From: a virus
Length of the DNA: 25,646 nucleotides
Strand: one strand, 5' to 3'
IMG/VR virus record: IMGVR_UViG_3300043409_000825
Location: 1-25,646 of that record
Positions 6,341-15,100 of this stretch are shown here, piece by piece. The position numbers were made by a program, and so were the translations under genes. The notes below the pieces were generated by a model. The model ran no database searches. It was not told the origin of the DNA and worked only from the letters and a program-made list of their open reading frames with translations. Each line of letters starts with the position of its first letter. The first letter of the stretch is position 1.

Positions 6341-6964
6341 TTAAAATACATCAGCACCGGCTGATTTGCGCCGGCGCATTTCTGCGAGCATCTCGCTTTC
6401 CTTCATGCCATTTGCCCATGTGGGTCGGAGCTGGAAGTGCGGTTGGTCTTGGATGGATGACCAATCGCCACCCCACTCAAAGCCAAGAGCTTTGCCGAGT
6501 TGCCCGACAGTCTTATAGCTTGGTGATTCGTCGAGATATTTACTGCCATCAGCCGAGAATACACCGACATCAAAAGCCACTCCAAAGTTGTGGTTACTGT
6601 AGCCGCCGCGAGCATTGGTGACGATCTTACCAGAAGACGTTCGGCCTTGCGCGTAGAGTGCATTCTGTTCGTCGTAAGTTCGCAGACCGGAGATCACCTT
6701 GATCTTGATGCCTGACGATGCTGCGCGTTGCACTAGTTGTCGCGCTTTGTCTTGGAGTCGTGGATGCAGAGTCGCGATCACACGTTCACTGCGCTCATCG
6801 ACCGTCTCGCCGGTGAAAGTGATCGTCGGCATAGGGTCTGGCTTTGGTTGCTCCTTTGCCGGCAAAGCCTTATCCAAAGCAGTAAGCGTGATGTTGCCTG
6901 GGTTGCCATCAGCAAACACTCCAAGTCGAGTCTGAACGAGTTTCGTGAAGTCGGTTGTATTCAT
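6341..6964 (-). CDS. Endolysin, M15 peptidase (L-alanyl-D-glutamate / VanY-type)
   Basis: 207 residues. The catalytic domain occupies about residues 60-180: SGLRTYDEQNALYAQGR (92-108), the zinc motif SNHNFGVAFD (123-132, ligands H125 and D132), WGGDW (164-168) and DQPHF (173-177) with D173 as the expected catalytic acid and H176 as third zinc ligand. This S-x-H-x-x-G-x-A-x-D plus D-x-x-H pattern is that of T5 endolysin and VanY/D-Ala-D-Ala peptidases, which cleave peptidoglycan peptides. The N-terminal 30 residues (FTKLVQTRLGVFADG) look like a shortened wall-binding segment. It has no signal peptide, so release would depend on a holin. It starts by ATGA overlap with the tiny upstream gene. 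Confidence 0.93.
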   Translation of the reverse strand: MNTTDFTKLVQTRLGVFADGNPGNITLTALDKALPAKEQPKPDPMPTITFTGETVDERSERVIATLHPRLQDKARQLVQRAASSGIKIKVISGLRTYDEQNALYAQGRTSSGKIVTNARGGYSNHNFGVAFDVGVFSADGSKYLDESPSYKTVGQLGKALGFEWGGDWSSIQDQPHFQLRPTWANGMKESEMLAEMRRRKSAGADVF

Positions 6965-7050
6965 AGTTTATACATTGCCATCATCGTGAAAATGGTCAGA
7001 GAAATGATCGCAATAATGATGCCGGCGGCATCTGCAATGGTCGTGATCAT
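6961..7050 (-). CDS. Very small membrane peptide next to the endolysin (29 aa)
   Basis: A 29-codon frame from the ATG at 7048-7050 to a TGA that overlaps the endolysin ATG. After MITTIADAAG it is one continuous hydrophobic stretch (IIIAIISLTIFTMMAMYKL), long enough to span a membrane. Position and overlap suggest translational coupling with the endolysin and a role in lysis, for example as a minimal holin partner or modulator. Small size makes this less certain than its neighbours. Confidence 0.6.
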   Translation of the reverse strand: MITTIADAAGIIIAIISLTIFTMMAMYKL

Positions 7051-7127
7051 GGCTCAAAAAGTGGTATAGTGTCAGAGGCTTGCACTCTGATGCGGGCTAA
7101 CGGGAAGACGCCCGCCCCACTCACCAT
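7047..7127 (-). CDS. Possible 26-codon ORF over two hairpins
   Basis: An ATG at 7125-7127, six bases after the holin-like gene's stop, opens a 26-codon frame (MVSGAGVFPLARIRVQ...) whose TGA overlaps the next ATG. That packing is the rule in this phage and is the only evidence for coding. The same bases form two adjacent hairpins, so it may equally be an untranslated RNA element. There is no recognisable domain. Confidence 0.35.
   Translation of the reverse strand: MVSGAGVFPLARIRVQASDTIPLFEP
7072..7115. other. Two adjacent hairpins between lysis genes
   Basis: TCAGAG (7072-7077) pairs with CTCTGA (7085-7090) around a 7-base loop. GCGGGC (7092-7097) pairs with GCCCGC (7110-7115) around a 12-base loop. 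An alternative stem CGGG (7101-7104) with CCCG (7111-7114) competes with the second hairpin. No T run follows directly on the minus strand, so this is not a clear terminator. Such structure could tune expression of the endolysin genes downstream. Confidence 0.4.
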
Positions 7128-7133
7128 GTGTTG

Positions 7134-7349
7134 TTAACCGTTATGACTGTTGTTGATCACCCCATCGTCAGCAAGGTCTGCAATCCTGTTTGCAGTATCT
7201 TTGACGAGTGATGCGCCAGCAAACGCTATGGCGGCATAGCCAGCATATTGAGCAGGCAGCATTGCGACCACGGGAAGAGATGCAACACCAGTGCCAATTG
7301 ATGCGGCTTTGGTGATAAGGGATAGCCAGAGGAGGAGTTTCTTTTTCAT
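7134..7349 (-). CDS. Probable holin-like small membrane protein (71 aa)
   Basis: A short lysine-rich N-terminus (MKKK) is followed by a hydrophobic stretch (LLLWLSLITKAASIGTGVA) and a second one (PVVAMLPAQYAGYAAIAFAG), which gives two candidate membrane spans. The polar tail (KDTANRIADLADDGVINNS) has a D-D-G-x-x-N-N-S ending that I associate with small phage holin-region proteins. Holins form membrane lesions that let the endolysin reach the cell wall. The gene begins by ATGA overlap with the 109-residue membrane protein and lies about 170 bases ahead of the endolysin. Topology is inferred from hydrophobicity. The MKKK start could alternatively read as a signal sequence. Confidence 0.7.
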   Translation of the reverse strand: MKKKLLLWLSLITKAASIGTGVASLPVVAMLPAQYAGYAAIAFAGASLVKDTANRIADLADDGVINNSHNG

Positions 7350-7675
7350 TGTGTCGAGGATGTGTTGGTAGTGGTTGTTTTACCACAATCTTTTTCAGCT
7401 TCAGTCCATGCGGTTTGGAGTGAAGTTGGGTCTTTTGGGGAAACTTGGGTGATGCCCATGTGTCCCTTAATTCGTGAAACGTCGATGGCTGTTGCTTGCG
7501 TCTGGGCTTTTAGCTCCACTACGTTTGCGGCTGTTTCAGTCACTCGCCATTCCAGTCTAGCGCCCCACAGAACTCCTCCACCTGCTGTTACCATGATGGC
7601 TAAGGCAATCTTCCACAGTTTTTCGACTCTCCCTAGGAGGTTATTGCAGTGGTCAAGCATTTCCAGAGGTTCCAT
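7346..7675 (-). CDS. Membrane-anchored coiled-coil protein in the lysis region (109 aa)
   Basis: One membrane span at about residues 21-40 (WKIALAIMVTAGGGVLWGA) is followed by a heptad-like helix (VTETAANVVELKAQTQATAI) and a polar, threonine-rich C-terminus. This anchored coiled-coil layout resembles spanin or Rz-like and holin-accessory proteins placed next to endolysins. It could also be a simple type of holin. It starts 6 bases after the 46-residue gene and overlaps the 71-residue gene by ATGA. Confidence 0.65.
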   Translation of the reverse strand: MEPLEMLDHCNNLLGRVEKLWKIALAIMVTAGGGVLWGARLEWRVTETAANVVELKAQTQATAIDVSRIKGHMGITQVSPKDPTSLQTAWTEAEKDCGKTTTTNTSSTQ

Positions 7676-7681
7676 GTGATG

Positions 7682-7822
7682 CTACTCAGTTTTTTCTGAT
7701 TCTTGGACAGTTGGTGTAGGGACGGCTGCGGTCAGTGCAGCATCAAGTTGGGCCGTGGCGTATCCAGCTTGGAACTGAGCCTGCATGGCAGCTTGAACAA
7801 CTTTTACGAGTTCAGGGTTCAT
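7682..7822 (-). CDS. Small hypothetical protein (46 aa)
   Basis: A 46-codon frame from the ATG at 7820-7822, which overlaps the upstream stop as ATGA, to TAG at 7682-7684. The product starts MNPELVKVVQAAMQAQFQAG, is alanine- and glutamine-rich and helical, and ends with an acidic tail (VQESEKTE). There is no membrane segment. It sits between tail-fibre-side genes and the lysis genes. Function unknown. Confidence 0.6.
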   Translation of the reverse strand: MNPELVKVVQAAMQAQFQAGYATAQLDAALTAAVPTPTVQESEKTE

Positions 7823-8043
7823 GCGACAGCTTCCAGTTGAGTGATGATACCGTCAAGAACAGATTGCGGCTGATCCTTGAGTGCGGCAGCGAGTTGTGCG
7901 GCAGTCGCGGCATAGTCGTCATCGGCCCACTTTTGGGCGGTATCGGTGATGAGCGTAATGGCAAGCTCTTCAGCCGTCCCAGTGCTGATGCGTTTAGCAA
8001 ATGCTGCTTCCTGCTTTTCGGAGAGAGAGATGGTGATGGTCAT
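7819..8043 (-). CDS. Small helical hypothetical protein (74 aa)
   Basis: The N-terminus has a short strand (MTITISLSEKQEAAFAKRIS) followed by alanine-rich helices (AATAAQLAAALKDQPQSVLD). No membrane segment or known motif is seen. It lies 8 bases after the tail-fibre-like gene and overlaps the next small gene by ATGA. Small proteins in this position are frequent in phages between fibre and lysis genes, without known roles. Confidence 0.65.
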   Translation of the reverse strand: MTITISLSEKQEAAFAKRISTGTAEELAITLITDTAQKWADDDYAATAAQLAAALKDQPQSVLDGIITQLEAVA

Positions 8044-8051
8044 AGTGATAG

Positions 8052-8876
8052 TTAGGCTACTTTTACGGTTCCAGTGTCGTTCCAGAGTGCTCCGGTTGTG
8101 AGCCCAGCGGAAGAGGTTGGGAGAACCGGAATGATTTCACCGAGGGTATTGATGGTGAGGCGAGTGGTGAGCGTGCCAACCGTGTTAGACGATACTGAGG
8201 CTGCGTATGTCGCTAGGATTAGCGACCCGCCAACCCCGCCTTCACCCGTCGTCCCACGGCAGTTTCCTCCGCTCACGGTAAGATTTGCGCCAGCCCCGTT
8301 GCTTGTGATGCGGTTGCAGGCTTTGAAGTGCTGGTTTGTGACGCCTGCTGCATCGGTGCCGAGTTGCAGGCAGTAGGCTCCGCCACGTCGAATGACAGCA
8401 GCAGTTGCGTCCGCTCCAATAGCCATCGCACAGGAGTCATTATACAACTCCAGAATGTTTGCAGTGCTGTTGGCATAGATATTCCCCGCCCTGACATAAC
8501 CAGTCCCAGCAATGAGGCTTCCCTCTGTGGTAATTGATCCGTTGTTAGCGACGGAAACCTTGATAGCCCCATCCACTCGGAAATCAGTAAAATTACCAGA
8601 AGCGGCATCGAGGTTGATGCCAAATGCCGTTCCAGAAGTTGACCACCCAGTAGCAGCCGTTGCACCTGTTGGCTGAATAAGCCAATGAGGCATGGTCGTC
8701 GTGCCTGTGCCACCTGTGAAAATGGTGCCATTCAGCAGCATCGGCGGAGTGGATGCTGCGCCGTTGGTGGACTGGATCAACTGGCCTGTGAGCGTGCCGC
8801 CTGCGAGTGGCAGCTTGGTGGCATCGGAGCCGCCTCCACCCGATGATCCGAATGCAGAGATGAATGAGTTGCTCAT
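8052..8876 (-). CDS. Tail fibre / receptor-binding-type protein (274 aa)
   Basis: The start is placed at the ATG at 8874-8876, one base after the previous stop. An in-frame TTG twelve bases earlier is less likely. After a flexible glycine-rich stretch (FGSSGGGGSD) comes LPLAGGTLTGQLIQS, the repeat-type motif widespread in phage tail fibres. A long glycine, threonine and serine-rich beta region follows, and the C-terminus (VLPTSSAGLTTGALWND) is typical of fibre tips and fibre-like virion proteins. It would bind the host surface. It lacks the T7 gp17 N-terminal anchoring domain, so attachment may need the preceding small protein. Receptor unknown. Confidence 0.8.
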   Translation of the reverse strand: MSNSFISAFGSSGGGGSDATKLPLAGGTLTGQLIQSTNGAASTPPMLLNGTIFTGGTGTTTMPHWLIQPTGATAATGWSTSGTAFGINLDAASGNFTDFRVDGAIKVSVANNGSITTEGSLIAGTGYVRAGNIYANSTANILELYNDSCAMAIGADATAAVIRRGGAYCLQLGTDAAGVTNQHFKACNRITSNGAGANLTVSGGNCRGTTGEGGVGGSLILATYAASVSSNTVGTLTTRLTINTLGEIIPVLPTSSAGLTTGALWNDTGTVKVA

Positions 8877-8877
8877 A

Positions 8878-9138
8878 TTAGTTGTCAATCACAATGGACA
8901 CGCCCGTGGTTCCTGTTGCCGATTTGATGCTGATTTCTTTAGCGTTAGCCACGACGCTAATACCAACGGAGCCGCTCACCGGAATCGTGATTTCCTTGTT
9001 TGCGCCAGAGTCGCCGGCCATCTCAATAAGGAGCGTGCCAGATGTGCCGTTGAGGATCGAAACGCGAACTGCGGGAATGTCCGCCAAGGCGACATACGAA
9101 GCGGTTGCTGTTACAGAGCGGAATTGTGAAGCGGCCAT
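8878..9138 (-). CDS. Small beta-rich virion-type protein (86 aa)
   Basis: The whole protein is made of alternating hydrophobic strands with glycine and serine turns (VRVSILNGTSGTLLIEM; KEITIPVSGSVGISVVA), like a small beta sandwich. It has no cysteines and no charge clusters. Placed between the giant internal protein and the fibre-like gene, it may be a fibre adaptor or decoration protein; that is inference from position. A candidate promoter lies just upstream. Confidence 0.7.
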   Translation of the reverse strand: MAASQFRSVTATASYVALADIPAVRVSILNGTSGTLLIEMAGDSGANKEITIPVSGSVGISVVANAKEISIKSATGTTGVSIVIDN

Positions 9139-9159
9139 AAGTGCTACATGGTGGTATTA

Positions 9160-9189
9160 ATTATCAGATTTGCAACTCATTATTGAGAA
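9160..9189 (-). promoter_or_regulatory. Candidate sigma70-type promoter before the fibre and lysis genes
   Basis: On the minus strand TTCTCA (9184-9189, 4 of 6 consensus bases) and GATAAT (9160-9165, 5 of 6) are separated by 18 bases, within the 53-base gap after the giant gene. The stretch is AT-rich and lies about 20 bases ahead of the next start. It would drive the small beta-rich, fibre and lysis genes. The match is moderate. Confidence 0.3.
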
Positions 9190-9191
9190 TG

Positions 9192-12100
9192 TTAATCTTC
9201 CTTGCCGTAGAATAGGGTTGAAGTGTCTTTGAAAACTCGATCGGCAATGCCTGGCGCAGATCCAGCCGGCGAAAATGGAGTGACCATCGCTCCCCCTGCC
9301 TTCATGATTTGCCATGCTCCACCGAGATAATCCTCATCTTCCATATTTTCTGGAAGTTTCTTGATGGATTGAAGGAATTGATCGGACATGTCAACCATTG
9401 GATTTGTCGAGGATCTCCAGTTCCTAGGCGCATCCTGCTTTTCTCCTGTGATTTTCTCAGCCGCAGCAGCAACTGCTGAAGAGATGAAGAATTCAGCCGC
9501 AGCACCAAGCAGGAACAATCCTTGCAAAGGCCCGACGATGGCAGCACGAATGAAGTTGTCGAGTTCCCACTCTTTGTCGTCGTCCTTGAATAACGACCGA
9601 GTGACAGCATTAGCGACTTGGAACATCAGCCCAGGAATTACCCAATAAGCCAAGACCTTTCGCATCGTCTCCTCGTTGGTTGCTCCTCCGCGCTTCCATT
9701 TCATCATTGCCTCACCTACGAGTCCAAGTTTTTGGCGAGGATCCGATGAGAACATGGAGAGCAAATTGAATACTCCGGTCGCATCATTCTCGATGAGAGA
9801 TCTACCAGACCAGTCATTTGGTTGAGCGGTTCGGCTCACGGCAATCTCCATTTCCCTCGATGCGTATTTGTGAGCAGCATCGTCGCCTGCGCCGGCATCC
9901 TTAGCTTGAGCAAACCGGTCACCATAGACCATTGCCGCCGAATACGATGTCAGCACGGCATCGGCGTATTGAGTCGGGACTGAACCAAACAAGAGCGCAT
10001 TCTCAATGAGTCTGAGCACTGCGTTCTTCGATTTGCCAGCATTCGACAAGATGTGCCTGATCTCAGGAGTGCCGCCAAGTGTGAGTCGATTTTGAATGAT
10101 GTTTGTGTCCCACATTTTGCCCCAATGTTCCACGCCTCGTGCAAATGCAGTCGGCCATCTCGTGATTGGTATTTCGCCCAGTGAATAGAACACGCTCGAA
10201 AGTGTCTTGATCGATGTGCCAACATTGAAAGCTAATGCCTTCATTGCCACTCCCGACTTCAGATTTCTCATCAATTTTGAGGAGTGGACTACCAATGCGC
10301 CTTTGCCAACACCTCGTGCCATTTCCAGTTGGATCCATGCGGACAGTGTTTGCATCGCTTCATTGCCATGCTCAGACCTGATCGCATTTTGCACATCTGC
10401 ATTGAGCATTACAGCCTGAGTATCGCGAAGATATTCAGCCATATGCACCCAGTAATCCATTTGGACAAAGTGCGATTGATACACTGCCAATGCGCTCTCG
10501 ATTCTCAGCGATGATGTGCGCCCGCGACGGGATTTCACTGCGCCAGGATTTACTGATTGGGAGACAACGCCAGAGTTTAATGGGTCAAGGCTAGCCTGAT
10601 TGCCCTGATGGTTTTTCAAAAGCGGAGCATAGAATTGAATCTGTGGCATTCTCGTGTGGAATAGCCTCATGAATACCTCGTTGGCTGTGGCATATTCGTT
10701 CGCATACTCTGCGCCGAACCATGCAAGCCAGTTCTTGGCATCGTCGCTCATGAATGCCTCAAGTTCAGTCTGGGTGATGTGATCGTAGCCATGCACCGAC
10801 TGCTGTTCAAGGATACCTGGCTGGCGCAATGCCATTGCCATGTATACTGCTTCCATTTGCGACAAAGGAATCTCGATGCGAGTGCCTGGAGTTTTGATCC
10901 TGTCGATGGTTAGATTGCGTTTGCGTGATGTCGGCAGGTTAGACCATGCGTCCATCTCGTCCTCCCACATCTGCGCCTCTTCGGCAGAGTAACCGAATGT
11001 GGATGGAGACTTGATGATGCGCTCAACTTCCTCAACGGTCTTCGTGTCGCTTTCCTTCTTCTCGCCTTCCATCTTGGTCACGCCACTGCGCTCAACTCTG
11101 CCTTCCATTTTCTCCAATTCGATGTCGAGACGAATCTTTGACTTGGTGCCGTAGAGAGTCCGCATGAAATCACGCAGGCTTTTCTTTCGTTCCGCTTGTT
11201 TTGTCTCAAACGCATTTATGCCAAGGATATTCTGCTCATCAAAGTGATCGGCAGTTTTATTGGATCGGCCAAAGACTGAAGATAGCACGAATCGATGCGA
11301 ACCTAACTCGCGAAGGAGTCCCTTCATTATGCCCTTTGTAGTGCCTTTGCCTTTATCTTTTCCTGCCTGCACTGTCGCTGCATTGGCCGCGCCGGCAAAC
11401 GCATCAGCCTTCGCCTGCTCGACCATCTTGGCAATCTCCGCAGCACGAGCCTCATCGATGATCTTGCGAGCATTGCGACCCTGTGTCATGAGATCTTTGA
11501 GATACTCGTGTGCCACGTCCATCTCTTCAGCAGTCGTCTGCTTGCCGTAGAGGTCACCGAAGACCTCAAGCAGTTGACTCTTGGCAAGCGAATCAGCAGC
11601 ATCTTCGGCGGTCTGTGCTGATATGATCTCAGCCTCATAACGTGCCGCCTCTTTGACCGTGTCATCAGTCGAAAGGCTTGCCATGTCGATGATCGTGTTC
11701 AGTTCGTCCTGCACGGTGACAATGAACTTCGACTTCGGAATCTCGCCGGCCTTGCCTTTTACAGAAGCAGATTCCAGCATTTTATCGATGCGTTCGCCAT
11801 ACTCCTTCTTCAGGTATCGCTCGACCGCTTTTTCCATCTTCGGAATGCGCTCCTCAATAAACTTGAGACGTGCCTCGTCGGAAGACAGTTTCACCAATGT
11901 TGATATGCTGCCAATAGTGCCGCGAATCTCGGTTGGCATTGATGACACAATTGCATCATGAAGCTGGATCCACCCATTGAGCTTATCCTTCAGCATTGCC
12001 GCCTTCGCTTGCTCTGGAGTAGTCTCTTTCTCAAGCGACTTCTTCACCCAGTCAGGAGTCTTGTCGGTGACCTTGCCGAGCTTTGCAATCCGACTTGCTT

Positions 12101-15100
12101 CCATCTCCGCGAGTTTGCGCTTTGCAGCACCTGGGCGACCCACATCGTAGAGTGCCTCACCTGAGATCGCTTGAGCACGCTTCAACGCCATCATGCCAAT
12201 CTTGAGCTTGGCATCAGGTGATCCTTCAAAGAGCGGGCGCAGCGACTGCTCTATTCGTCCAGTGAAGTCTGATCGGGAGATTGAGAAAGTTGGGCTAGTC
12301 GAAGAATATCTTCCCCGTCCTGTGCCAACAGAAGCGAGTCCATCACCTCCGCGAGTAATGTTTCCAATTCGTTTGGTGAGTTGGTTTCCAGTGAGTCCAT
12401 TTTTGAGTTCTTTCCTTGTTAGCGGTTTTGATTCCAGTTTCTTTAAATAGGCACCGTAGCTTTCGGGCGTTTCACCTGACTTCACAATCGAATAAGCCCA
12501 GAGCGCGGCTTGAACTTGCGATGGACTCCATCCGATTTCATTGGCTATCTTTGTGAGTATCTTTTCAGCCTTATCATATTGAGATTTGCTCGGAGTATCC
12601 ACACCGAAAAGCAGTCTCGCGATGTGCCGGTCAACGACCACTCTCGACAAATCACCTTCGTTGGCAGCAGTGTAGTTTGAGATCTTGCGACCTTTGGCGA
12701 CGAGATTGTCTTTGACCGCGTTGAGGTTTGAAATAACCGCTGGCAAATAACCGCTTTTAGCTTCGCCTCTCAATTTGCCATCGAATTCTTCACCGCGCAT
12801 CAGTTGTCCAAATGCTTTCAATGCCAGTCCAACATTAGCTTTTACGCTGGATGCTTGAGATGTAACCGACAAAATCTTTTGGAAAAGTTCAGCAGAATCA
12901 CCAAAGAATTCATCGAGCGTTTCCTTGTGCTCAGAATACCAGTCTTTCCACGAGGCTTGAGATAGCGCAGCATCAGTGAGTGCTTTCTTGGTAAGCAGGA
13001 CACGCAATGAATTCTTGCGGTTAGCTTTCTCCATCGAGAAATTGATGTCTGGCGATGCTTCGTTGAACCGTTGGCTGAGTGGGATGACGTTGCCTGCGTT
13101 GTCGTAGGTTACTGGGTCGGCGGATTTGATTTGTTTGTCAATTTTACCAACCTTTCCAAGAACAGTAGCTCCTCTCAATAGTGGTTCATTATCTCCGCCT
13201 GTTGTGTTATATGGATCAAGCATCCAACCAATTACATAATTGTCAGGCTTATCGAAGAGAGTTATGTCATACTGTCCGCCCTTGTTTTGATTTTCAGGCT
13301 TTAAAACCTCAATAACAGAAACTCCTTTTTCCTGAATATTTTCTCGCAAATTCTTACTTGTTCCATGTTCAGGAATCATACCTCTTCTTCTGGCAATGAC
13401 TAACTCAGGTTTTTTATTTCCAAGAACTCCTTCTATAAATACTTGGCCTTGATCATCGACATCTAACCATCTATCCCAATTTTCGGGCATAGATTCATCA
13501 TACAGTGCTGCATTCCAATTCACTTGAGAGTTTTCCGAAAACCCTTCTTGTGCGTGACCTTTCTCAATTAGAAGTTTTCTAATTCTTTGTCCGTAATCAT
13601 ACCCTTTAATTTCAGATGGAATTGGAATTTTATCTGTAACAAAAAGATTACCTACTCGATTGGGATACCTACCAACTTTTGCAGCCTCATCAACCAACCT
13701 CTGTGCCTTCTCCACGTCGCCGCTTTCGACTGCCGCAAGGTATTCGGCATCCTGCGCGGGAGTGATGGGGGAGATGGAGAAAGAAAGTGATTCGTTTACC
13801 GGATAATTCGTGTGCTGCTGACTGAGCATCTTTCCAGCAGTGGCAGGAAAAGTTTCATCAATGACGTTGTGCTTCATCATCCTCGCCACAGGCTTGCCCT
13901 TTAGAACATACTTGTAAGACAAGTGTTCTGGAACGCCTGCCTGCTCTGCTGTTTGAACCGACTCAGCTTCATCGAGTGGATCGAACCGAATAACGCCAAC
14001 CACCGATCCAGTTTTGACCCCCTTGAATGATTCCTCTTCGATGTTGCTAACGATGTCGATAGCATCAGGGAACCCTGCGTCTGCGTTTCGTTTAGACAGG
14101 AGAGCTTGATATGCAATCTTCTCGCCATCTGCTTTTGTGACGGTCTTGGTCTTTTGGAAGTAAGTGGCACCACGCTTCTTTTGCGGCATTCCAATGATAG
14201 CCTCCGCAGCCTCCTCAATAGTCTTCCACTTCTTTGTGTGACCCGTAGCTATCTCCGATTTAGGATGCTCCGCATACAATTCTCGAACACGGTTCAGTTC
14301 TGCAAGTGCCGCAGTCTTTGTGATGCGCTTATTACTGATGGACTCGTTCAGCAGTTTAAACCAAATCGTGCCAAAGGTTTTGTTGCCGATGACATTGCCT
14401 TCCTGCATCAAGATTAGCTTTACGAATCCGCCATTTTGCGCTGCTCGTCTTGCCACTCCTCGCGCAATGTTGTCGGCGTTGAATGCCCACACGACCCCAG
14501 CTTTTAGGTTCTCCACGATTGACGGGTAGAACATACCACCCTGCAAGGGAACGCCAGCAAACTCACCGACCTTCATTCGGTCGATGTGAATCGCAGCAAT
14601 CGTCTTCGTCTCTTTGTAGATTTCGTTTTTGATCTCCTCTGTGAATGGAGGAAATACTGTTGGCAGAAATGAAGGGGAAATAGAAAATGAAGTCTCCTCA
14701 GTCCACGGAATGGGATCACCCTCAGTCGGAAGGTCTTCGACTGGACTGTCTGGCGCAAGTTCTCCTGGCTCAGTCTGCGAATCATCTTCTTCTGCCTTTG
14801 GAGCAATCGAGAACGTGGTCGGCCCGACAAGCTGCGCCCCGTCTGGCATCTCGGTGATGTTGCTGGTGTCGGCGGGTTGTGCGCGGCTTGTGCTAAACGC
14901 TGCATCAGCACTACCCATCGAAAAATTAATGTCAGGCGATGCCTCGTTGAACCGCTCACTAAGTGGGATGACTTGGCCGGACTCGTCGCGGGTTACGGGG
15001 TCGGCGGATTTGATCTGGCTGGGATCAAAGACAAACCAATCGCGAGATTTTCCACGGTTTCCAGTGTAGGTTCCGCCCGCATAGCCGGCGGAAATCAAGG

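Noticed and set aside
7057-7124. tRNA-like pattern on the plus strand (D-arm-like GTGT...GCAC with GG in the loop, and a terminal ACCA)
   Set aside because: There is no 7-base anticodon loop with a proper 5-bp stem, no T-arm motif, and too few bases between the D-arm and the acceptor end.
13031-15014. The 100-base direct repeats as ends of a mobile element
   Set aside because: No transposase, inverted ends or target duplication; both repeats are in frame and encode a known-type module ending, so domain duplication explains them better.
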